Assembly (NCBI RefSeq): GCF_010389155.1
Contig: NC_057769.1
Span: 13,392,735 to 13,456,734 of the forward strand
Reading direction: 5' to 3'
Origin: Erigeron canadensis
Taxonomy: Eukaryota; Streptophyta; Magnoliopsida; Asterales; Asteraceae
DNA length: 64,000 nt
Positions 12,382-24,142 of this stretch are shown here, piece by piece. Made by a program: the position numbers and the translations under genes. The notes beneath the pieces are model-generated. The model was not told where the DNA came from, searched no databases, and saw only the letters and a program-made list of their open reading frames with translations. The first letter of the stretch is position 1. The number at the start of each line of letters is the position of its first letter.

Positions 12382-15300
12382 AGTTGGTATCAGAGAAATG
12401 GTTTAAGTGAACCAAGGACTATAGGTATGCCATAGGAATTGGACTTAAACCGATAAGGAACAATGTAGGCTTAAGTAGATATGCTTAGCCTTTGAGATGA
12501 AATGCCTTAGGACGGGTTTGGGATGAGTGAGAACGTAGGATTAAGGCTTTATGTTCTTTGATATGTTTTTATGTGTATACTCCTGTTTGTGTAGCCCTTA
12601 TTCCTCTGTTTCTCGCGCTCCCCGTCGCCAACTATTCTATTGCTATGAAAGACGTTATGTGAAGGGTAAGGTGCTAATGCTCTATTTGAATTTGATAAGT
12701 GTGCTTCATATTACACGGGCTATTGTTGAGATGCACAAAACTTGAAGGATTTTGTGAAAAGAAGATGATACACAAATGTGGGAACGAACGCACGTGTGAA
12801 AGGATACAATTACAATTATGGTCCGAAACATAGCTGCAGGCGTATCATGACGAGAGCGTGTTTGTATGACCATGCTTGTGTTGACTGGTGTACAAAGTAA
12901 TGAAGTGGGAGAGAGTTTTATGGATTATACCCCTATTTGTCAAGAGTAAATATCGTGTTACAACTTTAGTGGTGTTGATGCTTCAAGTGTATGGAAATGG
13001 ATGAAGATAGATGGAAAGTGATAGCCGAATGAAATGTTTATGATGAATAATGATGTACATGAAGTTGAACGAAGTGATTGGTAGTCAATGTAGTTGAGTC
13101 TACTAGTTAAAGGACACGGATTTGAAGTTTGAAAATAAAGTTGATGCTGGTTACTTGAAGGATTATAAGTAGGTGATGCATAGAAGGGTTACCGGGCACA
13201 CGTATGAAAGGATATAGTTACAATTCCGGTCGCGAACGTAATTGTAAATGTATCCCGAAATGTGTGTGTTTGTGAGACTGTGTCTATGTTGATCCGAATG
13301 AGGTAAAGATGAGAATGTTGGAATCACAGAAAGGCATCATGTTTAACCGCGGGAGGTGTAGACACGTATGAATGGAATGAAGAATGACGAAGTTAACACT
13401 ACGGTTGATTGGACTTTTAACCATGAAGCTCTTCAATTCTATGAACACTATAATATGATGTGAAGCCACCTTCGAGCTGTGAAGGGTTGAAGTCGTGCTA
13501 GAGTGTAAGGAAAAACGTTTAGCTTTTGTTTCGAACTAGCTTTCCGGGTTATCGATAGTATGCGGCACATGTTTTGACCTGTTTTGGATTCGCGACTCGT
13601 TAAACTTGATTTCTCTACGGGACGATATATGACGATTGGGACGAGTATCTACAGGTGGAGATTCTTCCGTATATTGCACGGATGTAAGGGCAATGTTGAG
13701 ATCCTATAATAGTTATTTGTTAAAGTATACGAAGTAGAAGTACTCAAGAGTATTTGGTTCCGAAGTGATCATGTCTCTCACCTGTGTGATTAACCATTTA
13801 AGGCGAACATTATACTTCTAAAGTCGAGGTTACACGTAGTTTTGAGACGTTCTAATAAAGTTCTCAATTTTGTTTTGATCGTGAGGTCGAACCTTCAATC
13901 GATGTGTGACTAGTACTACTTCCATGCAAGTGCACCTTCTGTTTTTGCCCTCCTTTATAGGAAGAAGTTAAAGTTTTCGATTGTGAGATGTATTTCTTTC
14001 TATAAAATGGATTTATAGTTTTGCTATCAACTGATAAAGGTGAAAGTTCCACTAATGCTATGTCTAACCTCATCATGACCCTGTTGAGTTTCTCGAAGTA
14101 CCTCCATGTTAACGACTGGTCTTTGCCATGTCATGAACTTAAGGAATAAAATTTAGAGTTTTCTTTAGATCAATCGATGCATGTATTCGATCCATTAATC
14201 ATCCTCCCAGGTATATATATCAAAGTCTTTGCTGAAAATCAGTCAATTCCATCCATATATTTCGTCCATACCTGGACTTGTTGAGTTTTAATTGATAGGG
14301 GACGATTTGTTGCTAGATTTGACGATTTTGGGTCATTCAGTGATTGTTATTGCAATCAATATGTATCTTGAGATCCCTACAGGTATGAAGTTGCTTCCAA
14401 AGTCATTTTAAATGTTCAAATGGAACCAATATATGGTTCACATCTGGTCTTAAGTCTTGTATGGATTCGATTACGTTTGTGAGTCGATTTAGGTCAATCG
14501 GGCGTCAAATCAGATGTAGAAGGAGTATAATGAATCTGTGGCTCAATTGATGATTTCATAATGATAACCAGGTCATAATTTTATGTGTGTGAGCTGTAAA
14601 GGTCGTTGTGGCATGCTTGAAAGGTTGATGGCGGAAATGGTTTGCAAAACAAAGAGTTTATTGGTATGAAAATTCAGTAATATTGCAAGAATGATATCTT
14701 CCTTATATGAACGATTTAGAAGTTGAATCTTACCTTTCTGGAAACCCCTATGTGTCCCCTAAATTTGATATGAACAAAGTTTCTTGTGATTTTGCCCAGA
14801 GATATGCGAAAAACGTCGATTTCCAGAAGTGGTCAGGTTTCTAACGAATTCTGCAGACTTGCCTTGCAAATGTCACAACTTATGCATTAGATCTCTTCGA
14901 GAGCTAAAACTAGCATTTTTGAAAAGTTCTTTGAGTCTGATACATTTGTTAAGAACTGAGTTTTGTCTAATTTGGTCATCTTATGACCTAAAAGTTGTAC
15001 TTAAGGAGGTTTATGAACCATGGTAACGTGCTTACTTGGATGCCATCTGAAACGTGATATGACCTATTGTGATACGACGTGTTGTAAATCTTTTATGTGA
15101 ACGTGTGATGGGGCTAGAAGCCTAGACAGGACGCCGAAAGTTTTGCTACAAAAGTAATTATTTAATGATCCCTTAACGAAAGTGAGGAGGCGCGTCATTT
15201 ATGGACTAAGAGACCAAGTTGAGTGAAAGTTAAAGGTAATGATATGAACGACTGGTAAACTAGTTGTCCAAGAATGTTTGTTCCCTGGTGAACTATTGAA

Positions 15301-16196
15301 CCGTTTCATTGGACATGAAAGAAAATATGTATGTTAAATAAGTTCTCTTAAAGTGTGAAAGCTAATTGTTGAATGCTTCAAATCGGGACGAGCGTTATGT
15401 AAACAATTTTAAGATATGTTTTGGCAAAGTATGAAGCGAATGGTGAACTCAAATGGTGTCTATCACTCTTAGTTTGATTGGGAAAGAGAATGAATGACCT
15501 AGAAACTTAGGCAAAAATCATATGATTGTGCGATGGTGCATCGAGATCTATTGTGGTGTTCGTATGCAACCATAGTTATGCCATGTGCATTGGATGTCAC
15601 TACATGATACGATATGTTATTGAAAGAATAAATATGCAGCCAAAGATCATGAATATAATAGTTCATGAAGTTGGAACCGTTAAAGAAGAGTTCGGAGTAG
15701 CTCAAAACTGACTGAAGGTTTCGTGATGAGCAAAGAAAGCTTGTAATAAACAAAGTGGAAATTATGGTCTAACCATAAGACTTTATGGAGGGATATGTTA
15801 TGTAGTAAAAGTTGGTGAGTCGACCCTTTGCTCAAATGAATCGTGTGAGTTATAGTAGCAGGTTAATGAGGATATGTGTCAAAAGTTCTTAATCGACAAA
15901 TGAATAGCCTTCGCCGAATGTAATGGGTGTACTATTTATGAAGGTTAAAGAAATCCGGTAGTTACTTGGTTTGATTTAAAGATTGAGCCAAAAAGATAAT
16001 GAAACGGTCGAAATGTAAAATGAAAGTAAAAAAAAAAAGACTATGTGAGACACTAAATGAGTTAGGCTATGCTAAGTTAAAGTACAACTCAAGGAAATCC
16101 TGAAATGATATGATAAAGTGAGGGATGCGGATAAGTCATTTATTTATGAGTGGCGAAATGATTCTGAGGACAGAATCCTCTTAAGGGGGAGGTAAT
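12382..16196 (+). other. Non-coding interior of the LARD-like element
   Basis: PBS TGGTATCAGAG at 12385-12395 (initiator Met tRNA) lies 3 bases after the LTR. No retroviral protein was found in any frame over 3.8 kb. A diverged direct repeat of roughly 110 bp is present at about 12788-12898 and 13198-13300 (shared words GTATGAAAGGATA and TTACAATT). The interior ends with the purine tract at 16183-16196. Confidence 0.75.
12385..12395 (+). promoter_or_regulatory. Primer binding site (tRNA-iMet) of the LARD-like element
   Basis: TGGTATCAGAG is complementary to the 3' end of plant initiator Met tRNA and sits just inside the 5' LTR, the expected start of minus-strand synthesis. Confidence 0.85.
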
Positions 16197-18828
16197 TGTA
16201 ACATCCCAAACCTTTTATTTAACGGTTGACTTGAGTCGTTAAGTCAAGGTAACATGTCCGTTACGTCCATGTTAAATTTAGAGCTTATATGTAGTTAATG
16301 TGTTATGCGTGTGAGACTTGAATGTCTTATTGATTGACGTAGTAATGTGTTCAAGATGTAGTTATATGCCTTTAGAGGTGTTCAAAGTGTTTATTGAGTT
16401 GTATATAGTTCATATAGGTGTTTAGGGCTAATAATGTGACGTTTGGAAGCTTAGGGACGAGTTTTGACATAGGGTGAAAGTCAAAAACGGGATTAGGGTC
16501 AAAGAGCAGGTCTTTAGCTTCTAATATCCTTTTCTCTTTGAGCCCTAACCATTCCCCATTGCCATAATCAATTCCTTGTTCGATTTCATCTTCGTTTGGT
16601 TGATTCGAGAGTGTTTTGATCAAGTTTTTGTATCCTCATTGTAATCTCCAGGTATTCAAGGTATAATAACATTGATTTTTATGTCATTTCAATCATATAA
16701 TCAGATCCATAACTGGTCTAGGTTATTAGAAGATCAATTGATGTCAAAAACGTGTGTTTTGATCAATTCGGTAACCTAAAACGTTTAATTATGTGATGCA
16801 AATCAAGTAAGGATTAATCAATGATTTCATTGCATCATTATCGTCTTAAAATGGTGAATTTTGAGGTACAAAAGTCGTTCATAAGGTTTGGGGTCGTTTG
16901 GGGTGTGTTTGGTTAAGTTTTGGAGGTTAAACAATGAGTTTTGTGCAGAACCAGGACTAGCTGCGGCGCAGCTACTAAGCTGCGGCGCAACTGGAAACCA
17001 GTGACACATAGCTGCGACGCAACTTGGTAGTTGCGACGCAATAGCGACGGAATTTTCAAATGGCCATAACTTTTGAACCGTAACTCCGTTTTTGACAAAT
17101 AAGATATCCACGGAATCGTGAGAGAGTCTACTTTCTAATGGAAATGTTTTTGAAAGATGATTGTAATGTCAAGTTTCCAGAAAGGTCAATTTAGTGAGTG
17201 TATCCTGAGTTTCGTCGAGTTATGTAAGCTTTAAAGTATTAATCGAATGTCCGATGCATCAAGCATTGTCATGAGTCATGTTTATAGGTATTTAGACGTG
17301 AGTCATGACCTTAAGTGAGTGGGTATTTATTAGCTCATTATGTCGTTTAATGATTATAGGTAGTCGGAATACTTGCAAAGCTCGGTAACTTACGTTATCA
17401 TTTCTTGTGCACTCCATTGAGGTAAGATACACTACTTTGACACGCTGAGGGTTCAACAAAAATATAGTTTTCATATAATAACTTCCCCTAATGATATTTC
17501 GGTTGCTTATGGGTATTCGGGATTATACGGGAGGTGATATGGGCTATGTAGATGCATATAAAAGCCTGAAATGCTACCCCAATGATACGTATTGCTATGA
17601 GATGTTATGTATGCTTAATATATGATATGATATGAAATGATGTACGATCTAAGATGATAAATGTTATGCAATGTTGTAATGATATACGATATGCAATGAT
17701 ATATGACGATGTACGTGAGGTAACAATGTATGCGATGTGATGATATGAAATGAAACGCTATGAAATGTGATGTATGAGGATGATATGTAAAATGTGCATG
17801 ATTACATGGCTTGTTCATCTAGTTCACTAGACTTGTTAAGTTGCCATGACACGTGCACGTTTAAGGGCCCAAACGTAATGATGTATATGTGATGAATGTT
17901 TAGGTTGTGTAAACACCTAAACTATATGTGATGTGAAATCGAGCTCGTAAATTTGATGTGAAAGTGTTAAGCTTAACCCGTACTTGCCCTTGCCCGGTGA
18001 GTGCGTATATGGTTGCTTGGGTGGCTCCTTGCAACATAATTACGTGGTTTGAGTACCTCCGGGTGGCGTGATTAACCACCAATGTCTTTGAACATACGGA
18101 TTACTCCTGGATTGGCTTGCCATTCCTTAACGACATTGATGCACTACTGAATGGTGGTTCATCTAGTCGGGTGCGACTTATGTCACACTTAACGAGATGC
18201 ATATGTTATATGAGATGCGTGACTTTTGTCACAATTATAAAGATGTTCAAATGTGATATGTGATGATACAAAAGATGACTAGGCACATTTAGGATGACCC
18301 ATCCTAATATGAATGATGTTGATGATATGATATGTAAGTGTGATGATATGTTTGGGGATATGTGCCTTAACGAATTAATATGACTTTTATATAATGTTTT
18401 AAATGGACAAACGTTTCATAACTTATGTGTTATCTTACTTAGCTAATTCGTTAGCTAACACTTGCTCTTTTAAAATGTGTTGTGCCCTCAGGTCCAACAA
18501 TAGTGAGCAGGTAGATGTGAGAAGATGTGAGGCATGGGTAGACGATCTTGAAGCTGGTTATAGTTTACCCATAGTGGCTGCTCGCATTAGACATTTGCTT
18601 ATTGTTTAGATAATAATGACTTGTATTGATTATGTGCTCGGTTGTCTAATATTAGGCAACCGATGGATTTCCATTTAGACTTATTTTGATGATATGGCTA
18701 GTAACACCATTTAATGAATAAACCAAACAGATTTTACTGGTTTGGACTTTTAAAGTTAATTCCGCTTCTTTTAACGCCGTTAGGCAAAAGTTTTTGGAAA
18801 TCCTTATTCTTAAATGTTGGGTGTTACA
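16197..18828 (+). repeat. 3' LTR of the LARD-like element
   Basis: Length 2632 bp, a near-identical copy of 9753-12381, preceded by the purine tract AAGGGGGAGGTAAT and followed by the target duplication AAATC. Confidence 0.9.
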
Positions 18829-19098
18829 AAATCGGATTAAATTTTGGAATGATGGTTCAGGTACGGATACTTTTGAACACCCCTCTGTTTATGTAGGAAG
18901 AAACAAATTAATACCTCTTATGTGCTACCCACATGAGAAACTTAACGACACTAACTAACGGTTTCGTTAGTGAGGGACCACCATTGCAGCTGAAACATAT
19001 CTTCAGAGACCATAGTTGCAAAAAAATCAAGAGAGAGACTGCCGTTGTAAAAAGTGACAAACCACGGGACCATTTCTTGCATTTAACTCTAATTGTAA

Positions 19099-19890
19099 AA
19101 ATAGATATATCGATGCAAACAAACACAAACCAACTAATTCTTCACCATTAAATTACATCTATCTAATCTAATGGTCTCAAACTCACAATCCATTTGAACT
19201 CCTCTCCACCAATCAAAGAACACCTTTCTTTTATATAAAGGTGACCTAAAGATACATAGCAATCACTTTTGATCTTAACTTTGACCAAAAAATTTATATC
19301 GGCTACCACACAAAAGTTAGCTTCATTTTTATTTTTCATAAGATTTTGTTATAAGTTCCTGCATGCAATCGGTAGCAGTACCACATAACCAAGACCAAAT
19401 CCCCTTCTCTCTTCAAAACTTTTAAGTGTTGATATATATTCATTTTTCTTCATACATCAAACCAAGGATGGGTTGGTATCCATAAAGCATGAGATTCAGA
19501 AAAGGAGCCGAAGCCCAAGATCTAAAAGAAGACCCAAAAAAATGCAACTGCAACATACTAGCGGAAGAAGGGGCACAAGCAGTTGGTGGATACATACAAT
19601 ATTTACATCTTTAAGCTTCTCAAACATGTCCATCTCGATTATCGGTATCTCAGCAAGAGAATGGTTATTTGTTTGTTATTATTTGTATTATTAATAAGTT
19701 AATTGTTTCCCTAATATAATTTTTGGATATATATTGGGGTTTCTATTCGTTTGGATACTTTAGTACCATAATTGAAAAAAAATTAAATAATATCTATTGA
19801 GCATTCAAGAAATATGAAATAATACTAGTAAATGTTCATTGAGCTGATATATGTATGGGGGATTAATATATGTGGAACTTTGTATTTCAA
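19099..19890 (+). other. CACTA right interior with a possible small transcription unit
   Basis: A TATA-like CTTTTATATAAAGG lies at about 19228. A 41-codon ORF at 19489-19614 starts MRFRKGAEAQ and contains DPKKCNCNILAEEGAQA. I do not recognise it; it could be a captured host fragment or chance. Nothing here resembles a CACTA transposase. Confidence 0.25.
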
Positions 19891-20302
19891 TTTTTTTAAT
19901 TTTTTTTTCTAATTTAGCGACAGATTAGGTACAGACATTTCTGTCGAAAATTTGTCAGTAAATGTTGCTCCGTCGAAAATTCGTCGGTAATTAGCCGTTG
20001 GAAGTCCGTCGCAAAAGTTGTCCGTCAACAATCCGTCACAAACTTTCTGTTGATAATCTGTTGCAAAAGAATTCCGTCCCAAACAACGTCCGTCGCTAAC
20101 CAAGTTTGTCGCTAATCTGTCGTAAAATTTCAACAGAAGGTTCCCTCGGAAAGCCGTGGTAAATAATTCAGCCGTCCCAAAATCCATTGATAAATATTAC
20201 CGAGGCCGTTATTAGGGTTGGACAAAATCCGTCAGAAATCCATCGAAAAACGTGATTTGGGACAGATTTTGGCCGTCGGAAAATTCAGATTTTCTAGTAG
20301 TG
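19891..20302. repeat. Right subterminal repeats of the CACTA
   Basis: About a dozen copies of variants of (T)CCGTCGnAAA/AATCCGTC in mixed orientation up to the terminus TTTTCTAGTAGTG, mirroring the left arm. Confidence 0.7.
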
Positions 20303-20886
20303 TCTTTTGCATAAACAACTTCATCCAAATCCTCTATGCTCATGGAAGATAGCTTGTGCATCTCAGAACTAAGCTCCATATCCTGGAAAACAGAGTTAGT
20401 GAAACATGAAACATCATCAACAATATCAAATTCCTCTTCTGAACATGTTGTATTAACTTCCAAATCTGCCACATCATCTTCATGTTCATTGTTAATGGGT
20501 AATGATTCGTGTAGTTCAGGATCTGACATTTGATGACTTTCCCAAGTTTCACCCTCTTCCGGAGTCTCATACACTTCTTGCGGCATTGTTTCATTGTTGG
20601 GCTCATACACAAATTCATTAGATTGAATGAATTCTTCTAAATGATCAAATACTCCGTCGGTATTCATCCCTACACATTCTTCACTTAGAATTTGGTATGA
20701 TTCGTCATCTAGCCCACGCTCATAAAACGTAACAAGTTCATGAACAAAAATGTTGTTCGTGTTTAACTTATCAACAATGTCTCTAATTCTCATCCATGCT
20801 TCATACCAAGTCTCGTTGGGTAACTGATTAAACTACTGAAGCTCGTCAGGAAATTCTCCTTCCAACTCAAAATCTTCAATAGCCAT
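20303..20886 (-). pseudogene. Gag-like ORF of the Athila-like element, 5' part (right of the CACTA)
   Basis: Starts at ATG 20886 (MAIEDFELEGEFPDELQ). A TAG at 20833-20835 interrupts it, after which the same frame gives FNQLPNETWYEAWMRIRDI, the NETxYEAWxRFxxL block of the retrotransposon gag core (PF03732), and then FYERGLDDESYQIL. The remainder is acidic and Ser-rich. The frame runs into the CACTA boundary at VVYAKD and resumes at 6617 once one TCT copy is removed. About 440 codons are recoverable with three stop codons in total. It lies about 0.9 kb from the PBS; the hAT at 20922-21597 sits just upstream of its start codon. Confidence 0.65.
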
Positions 20887-20921
20887 AGGTGATGCTAATA
20901 CTGCAAAACAAACACTAGCAC

Positions 20922-21597
20922 TAGACCTGGCAAAATGGACGGGTCAGGCGGGTTTAGGTAACGGGTCGAAACGGGTACGACTCTAAGCGGGTCTCTACAG
21001 GAATGCGGGTCAAAGCGGGTTGGGTGCGGATCAAAGCGGGTCGGGTGCGGGTCAACCCGTTATTTTTTTTATTTTTTGTTTTTTTAATCTCCATTATATT
21101 ATCAGGAAGTAATATTAAGATAAATAAGTTTAAAAAAATTAGAAGTCAATTAAATAATATTATGATAAATAAAGATGAAAGAAAAAGTACATTAAAAGAA
21201 TATAAATCAATTATGTTATCCACAAACAATACATGATCAAATAAAGCTAGATTAAAAAAAATTATTAAAAAAATAAAAATTAAATAGATTATCAACAAAC
21301 AATAACCTGATAAATTAAATTGAAAGAAAAGAGATAAGAATTGATTATGGATATGGTGCTTGCCTACGTGGGCAAATAGGCTGTGTTTGTATCACGCAGT
21401 AATTAATGAGGAGTAGAAGATCCAATCACTCAAAATCATAATACCCGCTCGACCCGCTCAATATTTGATGATAAAATTAGATGTATAAATAAGACCCGCT
21501 TTGACATTTTCCTTAAAGCCCAATTATACCCGATAGATAAAATGAGTTACCCAATAAGACCCAAATTAATTGGTTTGGGTATTGATTGCCAGGCATA
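20922..21597. mobile_element. Non-autonomous hAT element, 8-bp TSD
   Basis: Ends TAGACCTGGCAA and TTGCCAGGCATA, a 12-bp imperfect TIR, flanked by the duplication ACTAGCAC at 20914-20921 and 21598-21605. The left subterminal region is rich in GCGGGTCnGGTGCGGGTC words. No transposase. Confidence 0.85.
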
Positions 21598-21774
21598 ACT
21601 AGCACACACCGTGAAAAGCACAAATGGAAAACAAGAACTAAATAATAAAATGAACTAAAACTAAATAAAAAAAATTAACACTAAATTACGCTAATCTAAG
21701 AAAGCAATTAACTTCCTCATAAGTGAATGCGAGAAAAGGTCAAATTACAAAATTAAACAACTACTTAATTTAAG

Positions 21775-21792
21775 TCCCCGGCAGCAGCGTCA
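21775..21792 (-). promoter_or_regulatory. Primer binding site of the Athila-like element
   Basis: On the minus strand TGACGCTGCTGCCGGGGA, six bases inside the LTR. It is close to the TGGCGCCGTTGCCGGGGA site typical of Athila-type elements (Asp tRNA is usually cited). Confidence 0.7.
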
Positions 21793-21798
21793 AAAACT

Positions 21799-23274
21799 TG
21801 ATGTGTTAAATAGAGTAATAAAATTTATAAACACGAATCACTGGAAAACTAACTACAACACACTTACGGGCAGTGGACCCGTTCGTATGCAGTATAGTAA
21901 ACCGGTAAATCCGAGGTCGAACACAAGGACTTTGTAAAGCAATTGTTAAAAATAAAGTGATTCAGAAAATGGGGTTTTGTAGCCGAATTACCACTTTGCA
22001 ATTTAGTAGATCGGTTAGTAATCCCGAAGGATTAATCGCAAGAGAAAAAGTTTTTATTTTTTTTTAAAATCAATAATTTAAAAAGGACACCCACTTGGAT
22101 CAGCTCACATGCCAATCATCGGGTCTAAACATTACTTGCATTTGTTGAACAACTCAAAAGATAGACAAGACGAACTTCCGTTATACTTGACACTTCAATT
22201 GTTCTAAATATAATTATCGCTTCCGCGTTTAATTTCTATTCAAAACAATTGAGCATTAAGAACCCGAATTGATTTTTACGATTTAACCTTGAAAAGCTTT
22301 CTTCCGAACTACTTATTCACCTAATCAGATTCCTCTATCATAAGTGTTTACACATTCAAAGTGAATTTAATTGTTTAAAATCTTTATCGTTAGTTTCTTC
22401 CGAACTCCAACGACTTTAGGTTAATTATAGACCGATCAACCTTTTCATAAACCAATTGATAATGACATAGATTTTTTCCGAACTTCTAATTACAAATATC
22501 AATCAATAAATATAAAAGATAAAAACAATATTTAAACTCAAATAAATATGGATATTCAATTAAATGTAAAAGTCTTGTTCAACGATTGCAAGTAACATCA
22601 AACAATCCTATGACATGTTTACTACCCAAGCGGGTGCTAAGAGAATTAGCTACTCATAGTAAAATACGAATAACAACTCAAATAAAGAGAATTCATCGTT
22701 ACCGAATACAAAGGAATGAAAACGAGTAACGGAAATAATCCAATAGTAATGAAGATCTTCAAAGATGATAAATCTAATGAAAAACTGCTTCAAGAACTCC
22801 AAAAACGGCTAGAAAGTCTAAGATAGGGTTTTGGAATAATTAAGCATGCTATTTATAAGTTTCCAAAAAATTTTGTGCAGATTCGACCCTCATTGCGGCG
22901 CAACAGGTTATTGCGGCGCAACGAGGCTTTGACCACCGTTGACTGTTGACTTTCATTGATTGAAGCTGGGAGTCGTTGCGGCGCAATGAACTTGGTTGCG
23001 GCGCAGCAAAACCTAACTATCTTTTTGTTGCGGCGCAATAAGTCTTTTTTCAGCTTTCACTTTTGTTGACTTTCTGCAATCTTCATCCTAAAGCTTCGGA
23101 ACTCATTCGTTAGCACTTATTTCACCTCAATAATGTCGACGCTCAAGTACCTGTCATTAACCTGAAACACTAACAAATACCATAAACGCAACAAATGTAT
23201 ACTAAAACGACTCATAAAACATGCTAAATCAATTACTTTCAACGTGGGAAATGGGTATAAAATACGACATATCA
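21799..23274 (-). repeat. 5' LTR of the Athila-like element
   Basis: Minus-strand LTR of about 1476 bp starting TGATATGTCGTATTTTATAC at 23274 and ending CACATCA at 21799, next to the PBS. A minus-strand TATA box (TTATAAATAG) lies near 22850. Five copies of TTGCGGCGCA-type words cluster at 22890-23040. The upstream edge is inferred from the TG start only, since the partner LTR is missing. Confidence 0.6.
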
Positions 23275-23785
23275 GTTGCTTGGGTGGATTTTTGTTGATT
23301 TCGCCATTTCCCCCTTCCCTCTGGATGATCATACAGTTCGTTGTTTGTTGTGTTGACTGGCGGCTAGTGAAGTGGAGTTCTCGTTGACCACTGGATAATT
23401 TGTTAGTAAAAATAAAAATAAAAATGGAAGTGGTAACCGGTAACTTGTTTCCTAGCCGATTGCTTACATAACCCAAAAAACATAGTTGGTTACACTAGAT
23501 TGCAAGTCGGGTAGATGGGTACATTACATAGTCTTTTAGTCATAGTTGGTTACACAACCATGCCTTTATCCCTGTAATAAAATAAGCTATATATTATGAC
23601 AACTTGATTTCTCCTAATTCGAATACAATTCCATATATCAGAATATTCATCAAAGCTTGTTGGACTCCAACTGGTTTAGCATATATATAAATATATAAAA
23701 AATTATATAACTGGCAGCCACAAGTAAAGAAAAAAGAAGAAGAATAAGAAGAAGAAGTACTATAGAAATCAAAACCATACGATAG
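23275..23785 (+). promoter_or_regulatory. Upstream region of the RING-H2 gene, TATA at about 23683
   Basis: No gene in the first 400 bases. CATATATATAAATATATAAA at 23680-23699 is a plausible TATA region about 90-100 bases before the ATG at 23786, leaving a purine-rich 5' leader (GAAGAAGAATAAGAAGAAG). Confidence 0.45.
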
Positions 23786-24142
23786 ATGGCAATATTAGCC
23801 ATATGGGCCCCTTATCTTGCAATTTTTATTGTTCTGCTCATATTATTTGAATGCTGTGACAACCGCAGGCCTGCGTATGATCAAGAAAGAGGACTACCAA
23901 TTCAAGCACCAACATCAGCAGTAGCTCATCGACCGGTTTCATATGTGAAAAAGCGAATATATATGAAGAATAGTAGCATCGTCAAGGAGGATCATTGTGT
24001 GATATGCCTTGACGAGTTTGAAGATAAGGTGACAACAATCGGAGTTGTGCCACAGTGCCACCACTCGTTTCATGAGCATTGTATTATCGACTGGTTGAAG
24101 AAAAATCCAAGATGTCCTATTTGTCGAGTTACAAAAATGTGA
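23786..24142 (+). CDS. Small ATL-type RING-H2 finger protein (putative E3 ubiquitin ligase)
   Basis: Intronless, 118 residues. Residues 3-23 form one hydrophobic segment (ILAIWAPYLAIFIVLLIL), so the protein is probably membrane-anchored at its N-terminus. Residues 71-113 are a complete RING-H2 domain: Cys71, Cys74, Cys91, His93, His96, Cys99, Cys110 and Cys113. The ATL hallmarks are Pro before the third Cys (VVPQCHHSFH) and Trp after the sixth ligand (IIDWLKKNPRCPIC). RING-H2 proteins of this kind bind E2 enzymes and direct ubiquitin transfer; the substrate cannot be inferred. It is shorter than most ATLs and the GLD motif is reduced to ERGLP (35-39). A broken duplicate lies 1.05 kb downstream. 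No frame damage; I consider it functional. Confidence 0.9.
   Translation: MAILAIWAPYLAIFIVLLILFECCDNRRPAYDQERGLPIQAPTSAVAHRPVSYVKKRIYMKNSSIVKEDHCVICLDEFEDKVTTIGVVPQCHHSFHEHCIIDWLKKNPRCPICRVTKM

Larger units (their letters stand above)
9753..18828 (+). mobile_element. LARD-like non-autonomous LTR retrotransposon, very young
   Basis: Two direct LTRs of about 2.63 kb begin TGTAACATCCC and end GGGTGTTACA. They flank a 3.8-kb interior with an initiator-Met tRNA PBS and a polypurine tract. The 5-bp target duplication AAATC is at 9748-9752 and 18829-18833. I saw only two small indels between the LTRs (an extra TA near 17464, an extra A near 17895) and no substitution, so insertion is recent. The interior has no gag, protease, RT or integrase, so mobilisation must have been in trans. 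The LTR termini, PBS and PPT (AAGGGGGAGGTAAT) recall Tekay/Del-type chromoviruses as likely helpers; that is inference. Confidence 0.88.
8945..19089. mobile_element. Mutator-like element (non-autonomous MULE), 9-bp TSD
   Basis: Terminal inverted repeats of about 230 bp (8945-9175 and 18864-19089) start GAGTTAAATGCAAGAA. They are flanked by the 9-bp duplication TAATTGTAA at 8936-8944 and 19090-19098, the size expected for MULEs. The TIRs share GTCCC-TCACTAACGAAA and the rest of their length with modest divergence. Without the nested LTR element the MULE is about 1.06 kb and has no MURA transposase. Confidence 0.85.
6621..20302. mobile_element. CACTA (EnSpm/CMC) DNA transposon, non-autonomous, TSD TCT
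   Basis: The left end reads CACTACAAGAAAA and the right end TTTTCTAGTAGTG, inverted copies of the classic CACTA terminus. The 3-bp target duplication TCT is at 6618-6620 and 20303-20305. Both ends carry subterminal arrays of a CCGTCnnTAATCCGTC-type word. Without the nested MULE (8945-19089 plus its duplicated 9 bp) the element is about 3.5 kb and has no TNP2-like transposase. It must depend on an autonomous relative. It lies inside the gag-like ORF of the Athila-like element. Confidence 0.9.
3895..23274 (-). mobile_element. Athila-like Ty3/gypsy element (outermost host of the left-hand nest)
   Basis: Read on the minus strand it starts with the LTR at 23274-21799 and a PBS of the TGGCGCC-GTTGCCGGGGA type (21792-21775). 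A gag-like ORF follows, split by a CACTA element (20886-20303 continuing at 6617-5876). Conserved tail peptides are repeated: PPDTLSVG near 6100 and again near 5550, and DIEGIVQLKCGGW near 5145. A purine tract AAGTGTGGGGGG lies near 5150. No RT or integrase is visible, so the copy is non-autonomous. The 3' LTR is not in the window; the Tat-like element interrupts the internal region at about 3895. Insertions account for more than 14 kb of the span. Confidence 0.65.
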
